Below, one piece after another: positions 1 to 7,292 of a stretch of 46,525 bases of DNA. The notes beneath the pieces were generated by a model. That model was not told where the DNA came from. It did no database searches and was given only the letters and a program-made list of their open reading frames with translations. The first letter of the stretch is position 1; the number at the start of each line of letters is the position of its first letter. This DNA is from Deltaproteobacteria bacterium (GTDB lineage: Bacteria; Bdellovibrionota; FAC87; UBA2466): contig JACPWY010000020.1 of the NCBI GenBank assembly GCA_016196825.1, positions 1 to 46,525 on the forward strand, given 5' to 3'. A program made the translations under genes and the position numbers.

Positions 1-36
1 CGGCCTGTTGCATCCTCTTATATGGCTTCGACAAGT

Positions 37-141
37 TCATTGCTTCCCTGATCGCATATAATTGTTCCACCTGCCGGCTACGCTTTGCGTGGAAGGGATT
101 TTCACCCTCTGGAATTTGCACCCTTTGCTTGGCGCACTCAT
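37..141 (-). CDS. Micro-ORF coupled to the TIGR02147 gene (34 aa, unknown)
   Basis: A 34-residue basic peptide starts inside the last codons of the upstream TIGR02147 gene with an ATGA overlap (stop and start share bases 139-140). An AAGGAGA-type Shine-Dalgarno lies about 6 bases before the ATG. The peptide has one Cys, several Lys/Arg and no signal peptide or membrane segment. I recognise no family. The strong ribosome site plus coupling is the only support for its being real. It could instead be a chance ORF at a gene end. The second TIGR02147 gene in this window also has an ATGA-coupled partner, which makes a coupled product more believable here. Confidence 0.4.
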   Translation of the reverse strand: MSAPSKGCKFQRVKIPSTQSVAGRWNNYMRSGKQ

Positions 142-950
142 GTTCTCTCCTTTTGATCGAAATTCATTTCTGCCGGAAAACACTGAAGTGAAACGGTATA
201 GACCCGTTGCTTTTTCCCTTTTCCCAACAAGCGACACAGTTCTCGGCGAAATCGCTTCATCGCCATTCTGGCCTTGGGAATATTAACTGGATCGATGGCG
301 ATGGTAGCCGCCGATAGTTCCCTGTCTTCCGCTGGATCGTTATCCAAAGAAAAATGGGCCTTATCTAAATTTTGGTGCAAGAAGCTCCGGATGGCTGGCT
401 CGTAACCCTTGGTTTCAATACTGACCGACTTGCCCTTGGACACGAGACGAGTTCCTCGTTTTTCCACAAACCCTAGCGTCAAGAGTCGTTCCAAAGCGCC
501 TTTGGCCTCTGGCTTCGAAATGCCAAGTCGTTTGGAAATCCAATTGGCATCGGCCCTCGCCCCTTCGATCTCCGCCAAACTCAGTATCGCCAGGTGATAC
601 CAGTCCGCTATGAGTTTAAAAGCATCGATATCCAACATCCGGTATTGGTCATCGTCCGATTCTTGCGCGTCAGGAGGAACACCGCCGGGGTAGGCCTTGG
701 TAAAGAGTGACGATCGGATGAGAGCGTGCGATTCATCCGCCCCCAGCTTCAGTCGCTGCGCAAAACGCCCCGCCATTTTGGGAGTTAAGGTTCGCTTGCC
801 CGACAGGATCTCAGACAACGCTGAGGCCGACACCCCAAGCTTCGAGGCATAGGCGCGCAAAGACCAATGCCCGTTTTTCCGCTTACCCTCGTGATAGCGA
901 TCCAGCAGAAGTGTCCGCGGATCTCCAAAATGTGCATTGCTCAGCTCCAC
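138..950 (-). CDS. TIGR02147 family protein (HTH, DUF4423-like regulator)
   Basis: 270 aa from a GTG start. Residues about 28-62 form an XRE-like helix-turn-helix (SLRAYASKLGVSASALSEIL, then SGKRTLTP), followed by a helical winged-helix region and the family-typical end around residues 250-262 (VYTVSLQCFPAE). This is the architecture of TIGR02147 proteins. Their molecular role is little studied, and they are presumed transcription regulators. No signal peptide is seen. It is divergent from the mazEF-like pair; a 19-base dyad at 1005-1023 lies between them and could be an operator for either. The gene is translationally coupled to a 34-aa micro-ORF. Family assignment is firm; regulatory targets are unknown. 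Confidence 0.85.
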   Translation of the reverse strand: MELSNAHFGDPRTLLLDRYHEGKRKNGHWSLRAYASKLGVSASALSEILSGKRTLTPKMAGRFAQRLKLGADESHALIRSSLFTKAYPGGVPPDAQESDDDQYRMLDIDAFKLIADWYHLAILSLAEIEGARADANWISKRLGISKPEAKGALERLLTLGFVEKRGTRLVSKGKSVSIETKGYEPAIRSFLHQNLDKAHFSLDNDPAEDRELSAATIAIDPVNIPKARMAMKRFRRELCRLLGKGKKQRVYTVSLQCFPAEMNFDQKERT

Positions 951-1004
951 AGCCGGAACATATACGGGTATTCACAAGGACACACAAGGGGAATGGTCCA
1001 AAAA

Positions 1005-1023
1005 TGTTCCAATTCCTGGAACA
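1005..1023. promoter_or_regulatory. Perfect 7-base dyad between TIGR02147 gene and mazEF
   Basis: TGTTCCA and TGGAACA are perfect inverted half-sites separated by five bases. They lie in the gap between the divergent TIGR02147 gene and the toxin-antitoxin pair, about 40 bases upstream of the proposed antitoxin -35 box. The position suits binding by the TIGR02147 protein or by the RHH antitoxin. Which of them binds, if either, is not shown by the sequence. Confidence 0.4.
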
Positions 1024-1060
1024 GCCGGCGCATAGACCCAAGCTGCTGGCCCCCTCATGA

Positions 1061-1089
1061 TTGTTTCTCGCACAGGTTTGCGGTATTAT
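1061..1089 (+). promoter_or_regulatory. Sigma-70-type promoter of the antitoxin gene
   Basis: TTGTTT (1061-1066) and TATTAT (1084-1089) are separated by exactly 17 bases. The expected transcription start falls at about 1096, which is the A of the antitoxin ATG. This predicts a leaderless or nearly leaderless mRNA. The absence of a properly spaced Shine-Dalgarno before the ATG agrees with that. Confidence 0.5.
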
Positions 1090-1095
1090 AAAGGT

Positions 1096-1350
1096 ATGAA
1101 GAAGAGTACCAAATCGAGCATCACATTGCCTCCTAAAGAACTCGCCTTGGTTCAGGAGCTTCAGCAACGCCTCAAAGCCAAAAGCAAGGTCGAGGTTATT
1201 CGCAGAGGCTTGATGGGTCTCAAGGAGAAGACCGATCGCGATTTTCTAAAAGAAGCCTACGCGACGGCAGCCCGGTCCGTCCGAGAGAGCGTAGCCGACG
1301 AGCTCCATGACCTTGAACACCTGATCCAAGAGGGCCTCAAGGACAAATGA
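1096..1350 (+). CDS. MazE-like ribbon-helix-helix antitoxin
   Basis: 84 aa from ATG 1096. Residues about 7-40 (SSITLPPKELALVQELQQ, then the KVEVIRRGLMGL helix) fit a ribbon-helix-helix DNA-binding fold. The acidic helical C-terminus is suited to wrapping the toxin. It overlaps the MazF gene by four bases (ATGA), the usual antitoxin-first order. In this family the antitoxin neutralises the RNase by binding its active face and represses its own operon as a complex. An ORF can be extended upstream to 1057, but that part contains the promoter, so I start at 1096. Confidence 0.75.
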   Translation: MKKSTKSSITLPPKELALVQELQQRLKAKSKVEVIRRGLMGLKEKTDRDFLKEAYATAARSVRESVADELHDLEHLIQEGLKDK

Positions 1351-1688
1351 ACATTCAGTATGGCTGCCTCTACCTGGCTGACCTCAACCCGCGTCAGGGA
1401 ACAGAGTCCGGCAAGCTACGCCCAGTGCTGGTGATACAGACCGATCTTCTCAACCGGACCGGACACCCTTCCACTTGGATTCTTCCCTGCACCACCAAGG
1501 TTACAGGCGAAAATCTGCTTCGTGTTTTGTTACCCAAAGGCATTGCCGGGAACGCCCGCCCCTGCGAGGTAATGATCGACCAAAGCCGCGCGATTGATAA
1601 CGGCCGCTTCCGCAAGCTGCTCAAGCCACTCCCATTCATCATCCTGCGCGAAGTAAAAGAAAAACTCAGGCTCCTGGCCGAACTCTGA
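1347..1688 (+). CDS. mazF: MazF/PemK-family endoribonuclease toxin
   Basis: 113 aa, close to the usual MazF length. The N-terminal motif G-x-L-Y-x-A-D-L-N-P, the GTESGKLRPVLVIQ segment (residues about 19-32) and the PCTTK strand near residue 50 are hallmarks of MazF, with the conserved Arg and Thr of the active site present. MazF toxins cut single-stranded mRNA at short motifs and arrest translation; the cleavage motif cannot be predicted from sequence. Start overlaps the antitoxin stop (ATGA). A terminator hairpin follows immediately. The gene appears intact. Confidence 0.92.
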   Translation: MNIQYGCLYLADLNPRQGTESGKLRPVLVIQTDLLNRTGHPSTWILPCTTKVTGENLLRVLLPKGIAGNARPCEVMIDQSRAIDNGRFRKLLKPLPFIILREVKEKLRLLAEL

Positions 1689-1697
1689 AATCTCAGG

Positions 1698-1728
1698 CGC
1701 CCAAGATCTTGGGCGGCCTCTCTTTTTT
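1698..1728 (+). terminator. Rho-independent terminator of mazEF
   Basis: CGCCCAA and TTGGGCG form a perfect 7-bp stem around a GATC loop (1698-1715). It is followed by GCCTC and a run of six T at 1723-1728. It lies ten bases after the MazF stop. Confidence 0.75.
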
Positions 1729-1780
1729 AGATGGATCTGTCTTAAGACAAACTGTTCAATCAATGCTGAAAACGGCCCCT

Positions 1781-2041
1781 CTATTTCGCGAGTGCCGCGC
1801 CTAGTTTCCTCAGCACTTCCTGAAAGTCAGGCTCCACGGGCCCCAACGTGATGTCGAGAAGGGGGTGGCGCCTCGGGCCGCGTGGCAGTGAAAAGGCGTG
1901 GCCGACTCTGGGGACAAGCGTGACCCAACAGTCACTTTTCTGCAGCACATCGCACTCCTTTTTTGCGGCAAGCGCTTCCTCAGGCCGGGTCTGCGCCCCC
2001 AATTGAAATTCACAGAGAGAATAAGGCCGGTGGAACATCAA
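1781..2041 (-). CDS. Short ORF resembling an alpha/beta-hydrolase C-terminus (possible remnant)
   Basis: 86 aa starting 16 bases after the DnaJ-like gene and in the same frame. The segment WVTLVPRVGHAFSLPRG, followed by a helical tail ending VLRKLGAALAK, resembles the last strand, catalytic-His turn (GHAFS) and terminal helix of alpha/beta hydrolases. The rest of such an enzyme, including the nucleophile elbow, is absent. No convincing Shine-Dalgarno is seen. I read it as a truncated remnant or, less likely, a small independent protein. Assignment rests on one motif and is weak. Confidence 0.35.
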   Translation of the reverse strand: MMFHRPYSLCEFQLGAQTRPEEALAAKKECDVLQKSDCWVTLVPRVGHAFSLPRGPRRHPLLDITLGPVEPDFQEVLRKLGAALAK

Positions 2042-2056
2042 ATCAAGGGCGCGCCC

Positions 2057-2965
2057 TTATTCTCGAGGATTAAACGCCAGGTCTTTGAGCGTCTCCGCTG
2101 CTGCCCGATACTCAGCTGGGATGGTTTTGGGAAGTTTGATCAAGAGTTCCACCAATTGATCGCCCTGGCGGCCGGATTTCGAGGAGACGATTCCCTTTCC
2201 CGACAGCTTGAGTCGCGTGCCGCTCGAAACGCCTGATGGAATCTTAAGAGACACGGAACCGGTCAGCGTCGGCACGGAGACCTCACCGCCCAGGACTGCC
2301 TCCGAAAACGTGATTGGCACCTTCACAACGACATTGAGTCCCTCTCGCTCGAAGGTTCGGTCAGATTCAACTTCAACCTCCAAAACGAGATCGCCCGCCG
2401 GGCCGCCCACGCCCGGATCGCCCTGGCCCGAGAGCTTGATCTTGGCCCCCGACTCGACTCCGGGTGGAACCTTCACCGTGAGTCTTCGGCCATCGACAAA
2501 CTCAATCTTCTTTTCCCCACCCAGCGCGGCTTCTTTAAAGGACAGCTTCAGCGTGGATATCCGATCGGCCCCGCGCATCGCCCGTTGACCAAATCCACCG
2601 TAGCTTTGGCGGCCAAATCCCGGACCTTGCGCGAATTGCCCACCACCGAAAATCTCTGAAAAGAGATCCCCCAATCCCAGATCGGTGAACACTTCCGGGC
2701 CAAACGGTGCCCGTCGCGAGCCACCGCCGTGTCCGCCGCCTGGAAACCCGCCGCCCATCTGCATATGGTCATATTGCGCTCGTTTCTTGGAATCTTTCAA
2801 AACCTCGTAAGCAAGACTCGCCTCTTTAAACTTCTTCTCCGCCTCCTGATTCCCCGGGTTCACATCGGGGTGATACTTCTTTGCCAAGGTGCGAAATGCC
2901 TTCTGGAGCTCAGACTCCGACGCCCCTTTTTTCACGCCCAGAATTTCGTAAAGGTCCTTTTCCAT
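2057..2965 (-). CDS. cbpA: CbpA-type DnaJ co-chaperone (no zinc finger)
   Basis: 302 aa. Residues 4-66 form a J-domain with the HPD motif at 32-34, which stimulates the ATPase of a DnaK partner. Residues about 70-130 are a Gly/Phe-rich linker, and about 134-295 carry the two beta-barrel client-binding domains (motifs [12 protein letters not shown] and [11 protein letters not shown]). The four CxxCxGxG repeats of classical DnaJ are missing, so it is a type II/CbpA-like protein. It acts in the cytoplasm in protein folding. Its start is only 22 bases from the divergent start of the S9-like gene, so the two promoters must overlap each other or the genes. Confidence 0.9.
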   Translation of the reverse strand: MEKDLYEILGVKKGASESELQKAFRTLAKKYHPDVNPGNQEAEKKFKEASLAYEVLKDSKKRAQYDHMQMGGGFPGGGHGGGSRRAPFGPEVFTDLGLGDLFSEIFGGGQFAQGPGFGRQSYGGFGQRAMRGADRISTLKLSFKEAALGGEKKIEFVDGRRLTVKVPPGVESGAKIKLSGQGDPGVGGPAGDLVLEVEVESDRTFEREGLNVVVKVPITFSEAVLGGEVSVPTLTGSVSLKIPSGVSSGTRLKLSGKGIVSSKSGRQGDQLVELLIKLPKTIPAEYRAAAETLKDLAFNPRE

Positions 2966-2987
2966 CTGCTGTACGATAATCTAAATA

Positions 2988-4913
2988 ATGCGCTTACGAC
3001 TCACCACTTTTATCTTAGGTACTCTTTTCCTGTCGACCAGTCTCCCTGCGGCTGCCCCCAGGCACAAAAAATCCACGAGCACGCCAATTCCGACGTTGGA
3101 AGGCCGTCCCCGTGGCCCCGAAAAGTCTCCTGAGGCACAACCCACCTCCCCCGCGACGTTAAACGCGTCCGTACCCGTCGTCTCCGCCGCCCCGGTCTCC
3201 CCCGAATCCACTGTTTCCTCCTCGATCGTCTGCCCTAACGCGCTATCGGCCAAGGCCTTCAGTTCTGTGCGCCACTTGAGCCTCCCACAGAGTGCCAAGA
3301 ATGGCGGACTTTTTTATCTCACAGGCGACACCCCTCAACTCAATTACCAAGAGGCTCAGGCGCAACCTCCCCACACGATCACAAAATTTTCGGAAGGGGT
3401 GATGACCTACTCAGTCTCACCCGACGGCGAAAAGATAGCGCTCTTAACCGGCAACAAAGACACTGACACCGATCTCTACCTCGCCGTGAATAATCAGGTG
3501 AAGCCAATCAAGGTATCGCCTCACGTGCTCGCGACACCAGCGGTGTGGGACCCTACTTCCCAGTGGCTGGCCTTTACTCTCAACGGCCGCACTCCCACTG
3601 ATCTCGATCTCTACAAGATCAATGTGGACGGGACCGCTGAGACTCTCATTACACAACTCTCCGGCTTTAACCGGGTCGTCGATGTCTCGCCCGATAGGAA
3701 CCGATTCGCAATTTTGCATTTCGACAACTATTCCTCGAGCGAGCTCAAAGTGTGGGATGACAAGACGAAACTCCTCGTCACCTTTCCCAAACTCGCAAGT
3801 GGCCTCATTTCCGATGCCCATTTCACAGCCGACTCTGAAAACATCGTGCTGCTGGCCCAGTTTCGCGACGCCCCGTCCTCCACCCTTTATCAGTTGAGTG
3901 TTGGCCAAAAGATCATCAAGCCCATTCTGCAAAGCGCCGGCGAAATAGAGCTCTTCACTCTCGACAGCCGGCGACAGGCGATCTCATTCACGACGATTCT
4001 CGACGGGTACAGCTCACTTCAGTACGGTCGTCTCTCTTCCGATGGCAAGAACTACACGATGACCTTCACAACCGAACGTTCGGTGGTCGCCACCGAACCC
4101 AGTTTTTCGAGCCTCACCAAAGCGGCCGACCTCCTCTACGTCCAATCGTCACCCACACAACCGACCGAAATCTGGCAGATCAAAAATGGAAAACCGGAGC
4201 GGGCCATCGCACAGCCCTTCCCCCACCCGGAGTGTTTGAGCCGAGAAGAGATCGTCAACTACCTCACTACTGATCACCTAAAGATTACAGGCTTCCTTTT
4301 TGCACCAGCCACGAGCCAGGCCCCTTACCTCATCTTCCTCCCCGAAGAGCCGGGGGGTCAGTTCTTGCCGTTTTTCCAGCCCTGGATCGCGCACCTCATT
4401 GGCCGCGGCATCGGAGTGTTGGCCCTCAATGTCCGAGGGAGCGCTGGCCACGGTTACACATTTCGATCTCTTGAGAGAAATGGCCTCGCGAACGACATCA
4501 CCGGCGCTATCCAATACTTGGGTGGCTTAAGTCGCGCGCGGCCCGGCGTCATTTCCGTTATGGGCGACGGCTTAAGCGGACTTACCGCGATGAATCTCGG
4601 TGCGGCCGTCATCGCGTTGGGCGGAACCGTCAACGCCTTTGGCCCTGTTTCACTCGCATCCTGGATCTTGCGGCTCCCTAAACCTCTCCGCCCGCTCTTT
4701 GAGAGCGAGCTCGGCCCGGCCTCAAAGGACAAGTTCCGAGGAAGCCCCACCCGCAGCCTCGTCTTACAAGCCCTGAACGAAACAGCCTACGACCTCAGCG
4801 GCTTCGGCAGCGTCGAACTCCGCCGCCTCTCAACGCTCTCCAACCACTCACCCACACAAAACGAACGCCTTTCCTGGATGGCCTACGTCGCCCACTTCGT
4901 CGAAGGCCACTGA
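2988..4913 (+). CDS. Secreted S9-like beta-propeller/alpha-beta hydrolase, degenerate active site
   Basis: 641 aa. Residues 1-22 are a Sec signal peptide (basic start, hydrophobic core, LPAAA end). A Pro/Ser/Thr-rich linker leads to a TolB/WD40-like beta-propeller (about 80-400; repeats such as SPDGEKIALL and WDPTSQWLAF). Residues about 425-641 are an alpha/beta-hydrolase domain with the oxyanion-side motif NVRGSAGHGYTF, as in prolyl oligopeptidases. At the nucleophile elbow the expected G-x-S-x-G reads GDGLSG (526-531), with Gly where Ser should be. A candidate catalytic His remains at 620 (SNHSP), but no clear Asp is seen. It is probably a periplasmic non-catalytic or altered enzyme. No Shine-Dalgarno precedes the ATG. 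Confidence 0.7.
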   Translation: MRLRLTTFILGTLFLSTSLPAAAPRHKKSTSTPIPTLEGRPRGPEKSPEAQPTSPATLNASVPVVSAAPVSPESTVSSSIVCPNALSAKAFSSVRHLSLPQSAKNGGLFYLTGDTPQLNYQEAQAQPPHTITKFSEGVMTYSVSPDGEKIALLTGNKDTDTDLYLAVNNQVKPIKVSPHVLATPAVWDPTSQWLAFTLNGRTPTDLDLYKINVDGTAETLITQLSGFNRVVDVSPDRNRFAILHFDNYSSSELKVWDDKTKLLVTFPKLASGLISDAHFTADSENIVLLAQFRDAPSSTLYQLSVGQKIIKPILQSAGEIELFTLDSRRQAISFTTILDGYSSLQYGRLSSDGKNYTMTFTTERSVVATEPSFSSLTKAADLLYVQSSPTQPTEIWQIKNGKPERAIAQPFPHPECLSREEIVNYLTTDHLKITGFLFAPATSQAPYLIFLPEEPGGQFLPFFQPWIAHLIGRGIGVLALNVRGSAGHGYTFRSLERNGLANDITGAIQYLGGLSRARPGVISVMGDGLSGLTAMNLGAAVIALGGTVNAFGPVSLASWILRLPKPLRPLFESELGPASKDKFRGSPTRSLVLQALNETAYDLSGFGSVELRRLSTLSNHSPTQNERLSWMAYVAHFVEGH

Positions 4914-5326
4914 GTGCCCGTCGTATTGTAGGCCTTAAAGGAAGCGGTCACACTGTCCACCCCATTGTCAGTGTGACTAAACGGTGTCTCGACCGTGCAC
5001 ACTCCAAACTATGGAAATTGTGAAGGTCTTTGGGGGTGTGTTCACTGACGTCAGTGGAGTGAGCACATTTTGAACACACAACTCAGCTAACACTTTGAGT
5101 TTCCAATCATTTAAGATGGCACGCCGAGTGCAATCATAGAGACCTGAGAGACACAACAAGCTGACAACATCTGGATTCACCTGAGATTCTCAACTTTGAT
5201 TTCATAAGCCGTCAGCGAAATGGGCAACTTGTTCCTGCACCTTGAGACTTCAACACGGTCTCTCAACAGGGGAAGGTAGGCTTCCACTTTTGGAGAGGAT
5301 TCCGCAAGGAATCCTCTCCTCTTTTC
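4914..5326. other. 413-bp gene-free gap with several inverted repeats; candidate structured RNA
   Basis: No convincing ORF. Inverted repeats read along the plus strand are: GTCACACTG/CAGTGTGAC (4947-4955 with 4969-4977); ACGGT/ACCGT (4981-4985 with 4992-4996); GTGTGTTC/GAACACAC (5036-5043 with 5072-5079), enclosing the 12-base palindrome ACTGACGTCAGT (5044-5055); GAGAC/GTCTC (5244-5248 with 5258-5262); and GGAAG/CTTCC (5271-5275 with 5281-5285). The series ends in the strong hairpin at 5292-5319 with a downstream TCTTTT. A plus-strand transcript ending there would be highly structured. It matches no RNA family I can recall. It could also be a set of operators or a decayed mobile element. Confidence 0.3.
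5292..5325 (+). terminator. 12-bp perfect hairpin with GCAA tetraloop, T-rich on plus strand
   Basis: GGAGAGGATTCC (5292-5303), loop GCAA (a GNRA tetraloop), GGAATCCTCTCC (5308-5319), then TCTTTT. The T-rich tail is on the plus strand, where no protein gene lies within 380 bases upstream. For the minus-strand gene ending at 5327 the hairpin lies just past the stop, but is followed by AAAAG. It may work for a plus-strand RNA or in both directions. Confidence 0.6.
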
Positions 5327-6178
5327 TCAGCCCTCAAACGACAGACCGGCGGCGAGAACGAGTGACTGCATGAGCGATGGCACGTTGAAGATGTGAATGC
5401 GGTATTGGAGCATCACCGAGAGCCGCGCGAAGGGACTCATCTCATAGCGGTACCCAACACCCGCTCCGAGCACGGGCGATGTCAGATCCGACGCCCCGTT
5501 GAGAACCATTCCCGCTGGCAAACTGTCGGGCAGCGACGCGCCAAAGGCCACCCCTCCGAGCGCCATGAGATCCAGATTCCCGAGCCGCCGCGTATAGACT
5601 CCTAGCACATTGAAATACCCGAAGACCTCCGGCACAAGCGTCGTCGTGGCGCCAGCAGAATACCCGCCGATCAATTCATAGTCGGCGTGGAGTTCCCACG
5701 TAGAGAGCGCGCCGGCAAAAAGGCCGAGCCGGGCGCCGATCAAGAAATTAGAGCCCTGATACACTCCGCCCACAGCCGGCGAGACAAAACCATAGTTGCC
5801 GCCGAGATAGGCGCCGTACAAAAAGGAATTTTCCCGGGCGAGCAGAATCTGTTCATCGGTCGGCACTGGAGCTTCATTGAATTTCGGTGGCGGGCTTTTT
5901 CTCTCAGGCAAAACCTCTCGTTTGCCTCCAAAGTCGAGCTCGCTGTCGAGTACCCACCCCGAAATGGTGCGATCCTCAAGCTCCACCTCGACGAGAATGA
6001 GGGGAAGGGTCCTCTCCCCTTTGTAGCGAACAACTGTTCCAGCCGGGAGCTTTCCGATCACCCGCGAATTCGTGGATGAGTCCGCGTAGAGCGGCAGAAG
6101 CACACGCGTCTTGGCCGCATCACCTAGCTCCTCCCCACAAGCCGCGAAGGAGACTAGAAATATGAGAACGAATTTCAT
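5327..6178 (-). CDS. SH3-domain plus outer-membrane beta-barrel-like protein, putative lipoprotein
   Basis: 283 aa from ATG 6178, chosen because it opens a signal peptide (MKFVLIFLVSFAAC) seven bases after the methyltransferase stop. Cys14 could be a lipidation site, though the lipobox (SFAAC) is imperfect. Residues about 25-85 resemble a bacterial SH3 domain (ADSSTNSRVIGKLPAGTVV, then GWVLDSEL). Residues about 120-283 alternate small, Gly and aromatic residues in strand-length blocks, as in an outer-membrane beta-barrel. No enzymatic motif is seen. The likely location is the outer membrane. Function unknown; possibly cell-wall or surface associated through the SH3 part. Confidence 0.65.
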   Translation of the reverse strand: MKFVLIFLVSFAACGEELGDAAKTRVLLPLYADSSTNSRVIGKLPAGTVVRYKGERTLPLILVEVELEDRTISGWVLDSELDFGGKREVLPERKSPPPKFNEAPVPTDEQILLARENSFLYGAYLGGNYGFVSPAVGGVYQGSNFLIGARLGLFAGALSTWELHADYELIGGYSAGATTTLVPEVFGYFNVLGVYTRRLGNLDLMALGGVAFGASLPDSLPAGMVLNGASDLTSPVLGAGVGYRYEMSPFARLSVMLQYRIHIFNVPSLMQSLVLAAGLSFEG

Positions 6179-6185
6179 TTCAAAA

Positions 6186-7292
6186 TTAGTGTACCAAAGA
6201 ACGCTCAAAGACGGCGAGCGATTCGATGTGCCGCGTTTGCGGGAACATATCGATGCATTGAATCTCAACAAGTGCCCACCCGGCGGCTGCGAGAATCGCC
6301 GCGTCCCGAGCAAGCTGCTGCGGAGCGCACGAGACATACACAATGCGCTTCACACTCTTAGGAACGAGCTGAGTCACCTCAAATCCCACGCCCTGCCTCG
6401 GCGGATCCAGGATCACAAGGCTGCATTGATCGACAAATTCAGTAGGTAACCTTCTCAGGAGATTCCGATCCACCAAATCCCGAAAAAATGACACGGTCCC
6501 CTCACCGCCACGCGCGTTAGCCCGCTCGATCGCGTGACTGCTCCCATCCACTCCGATGGTCTCAGTCACAATCCCGCGAAATGAAGCGGTGAGGTTGCCG
6601 TCTCCGCAAAAGAGTTCCAGAACGCGATCCTCCTTGCGGCAGTAGGAGGCCACACGCTCTCGCAGAAACTCATTCTGCTCTTCGTTCACCTGGGTGAAGC
6701 CAGAAAAAGCGTGCTCCTTGTTCCAATCGATGCGGATGCTTCCATCCGGCCAAAGCCCGGCCTCGACCTTCCCCCGCCCGACGGGGAGATCGTTGCGGAC
6801 TTCAGCGATAAACCGGTTCACCGCCGGAACGGCCACAGGACAGCTCTTCACATCGACCAGGTCATGGCTCTGGCGCCGGTAAAAGCCGATCTTTCCATCG
6901 TCAAATCGAAGCTGAACTCGCGTCCGATAACCCAATTGGTTTTGGGCGGCCTGAATCGGGAGGCGCCCCCGCGGCACCACGTTGAGCCGACCCAGCGCGT
7001 GGGTCACGACAGAGTCTTTGGCTTCAAGTTGGGCCGCATACTCCCAGTTGAGCCAATCGCACCCTCCACATTCCAAAAAGTGGTCACAGGCCGCATCCCG
7101 GCGCTGGGGCGATGGACTCACCAACTCCAAGAGTCTCGCATCACGGTATCGTCTCGCCCCCTCCTCAAACTCCACGCGCACCCGATCGCCCGGCAACGCC
7201 CGTTCTACGAAGAAGACGTTTTTCTCGGTGTCCTCACCCACGCCTTGCCCCTTCGCACCCACCTTTGTGATTTCAACGATCGCTTCAGGCAC
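6186..7292 (-). CDS. rlmD: TRAM-domain 23S rRNA m5U methyltransferase (RlmD/RumA-like)
   Basis: 368 aa. Residues 1-56 are a TRAM RNA-binding domain. Cys69, Cys75, Cys78 and Cys151 fit the [4Fe-4S] ligands of RlmD. Residues about 227-236 (ELFCGDGNLT) are the SAM-binding loop, then DPPRQG, and Cys322 in YVSCAPQQ is the catalytic cysteine that attacks uracil C6. The protein methylates uracil C5 in RNA using SAM. The exact site (RlmD versus RlmC or TrmA type) cannot be fixed from sequence, so the symbol is provisional. It overlaps the flavoprotein gene by eight bases, suggesting an operon. Confidence 0.85.
   Translation of the reverse strand: MPEAIVEITKVGAKGQGVGEDTEKNVFFVERALPGDRVRVEFEEGARRYRDARLLELVSPSPQRRDAACDHFLECGGCDWLNWEYAAQLEAKDSVVTHALGRLNVVPRGRLPIQAAQNQLGYRTRVQLRFDDGKIGFYRRQSHDLVDVKSCPVAVPAVNRFIAEVRNDLPVGRGKVEAGLWPDGSIRIDWNKEHAFSGFTQVNEEQNEFLRERVASYCRKEDRVLELFCGDGNLTASFRGIVTETIGVDGSSHAIERANARGGEGTVSFFRDLVDRNLLRRLPTEFVDQCSLVILDPPRQGVGFEVTQLVPKSVKRIVYVSCAPQQLARDAAILAAAGWALVEIQCIDMFPQTRHIESLAVFERSLVH

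Noticed and set aside
4977..5180. 67-codon minus-strand frame in the structured gap
   Set aside because: No ribosome site and no recognisable protein character; it overlaps the inverted repeats.
4914..5326. tmRNA or RNase P RNA in the gene-free gap
   Set aside because: No tRNA-like ends, tag frame or conserved RNase P core motifs are visible.
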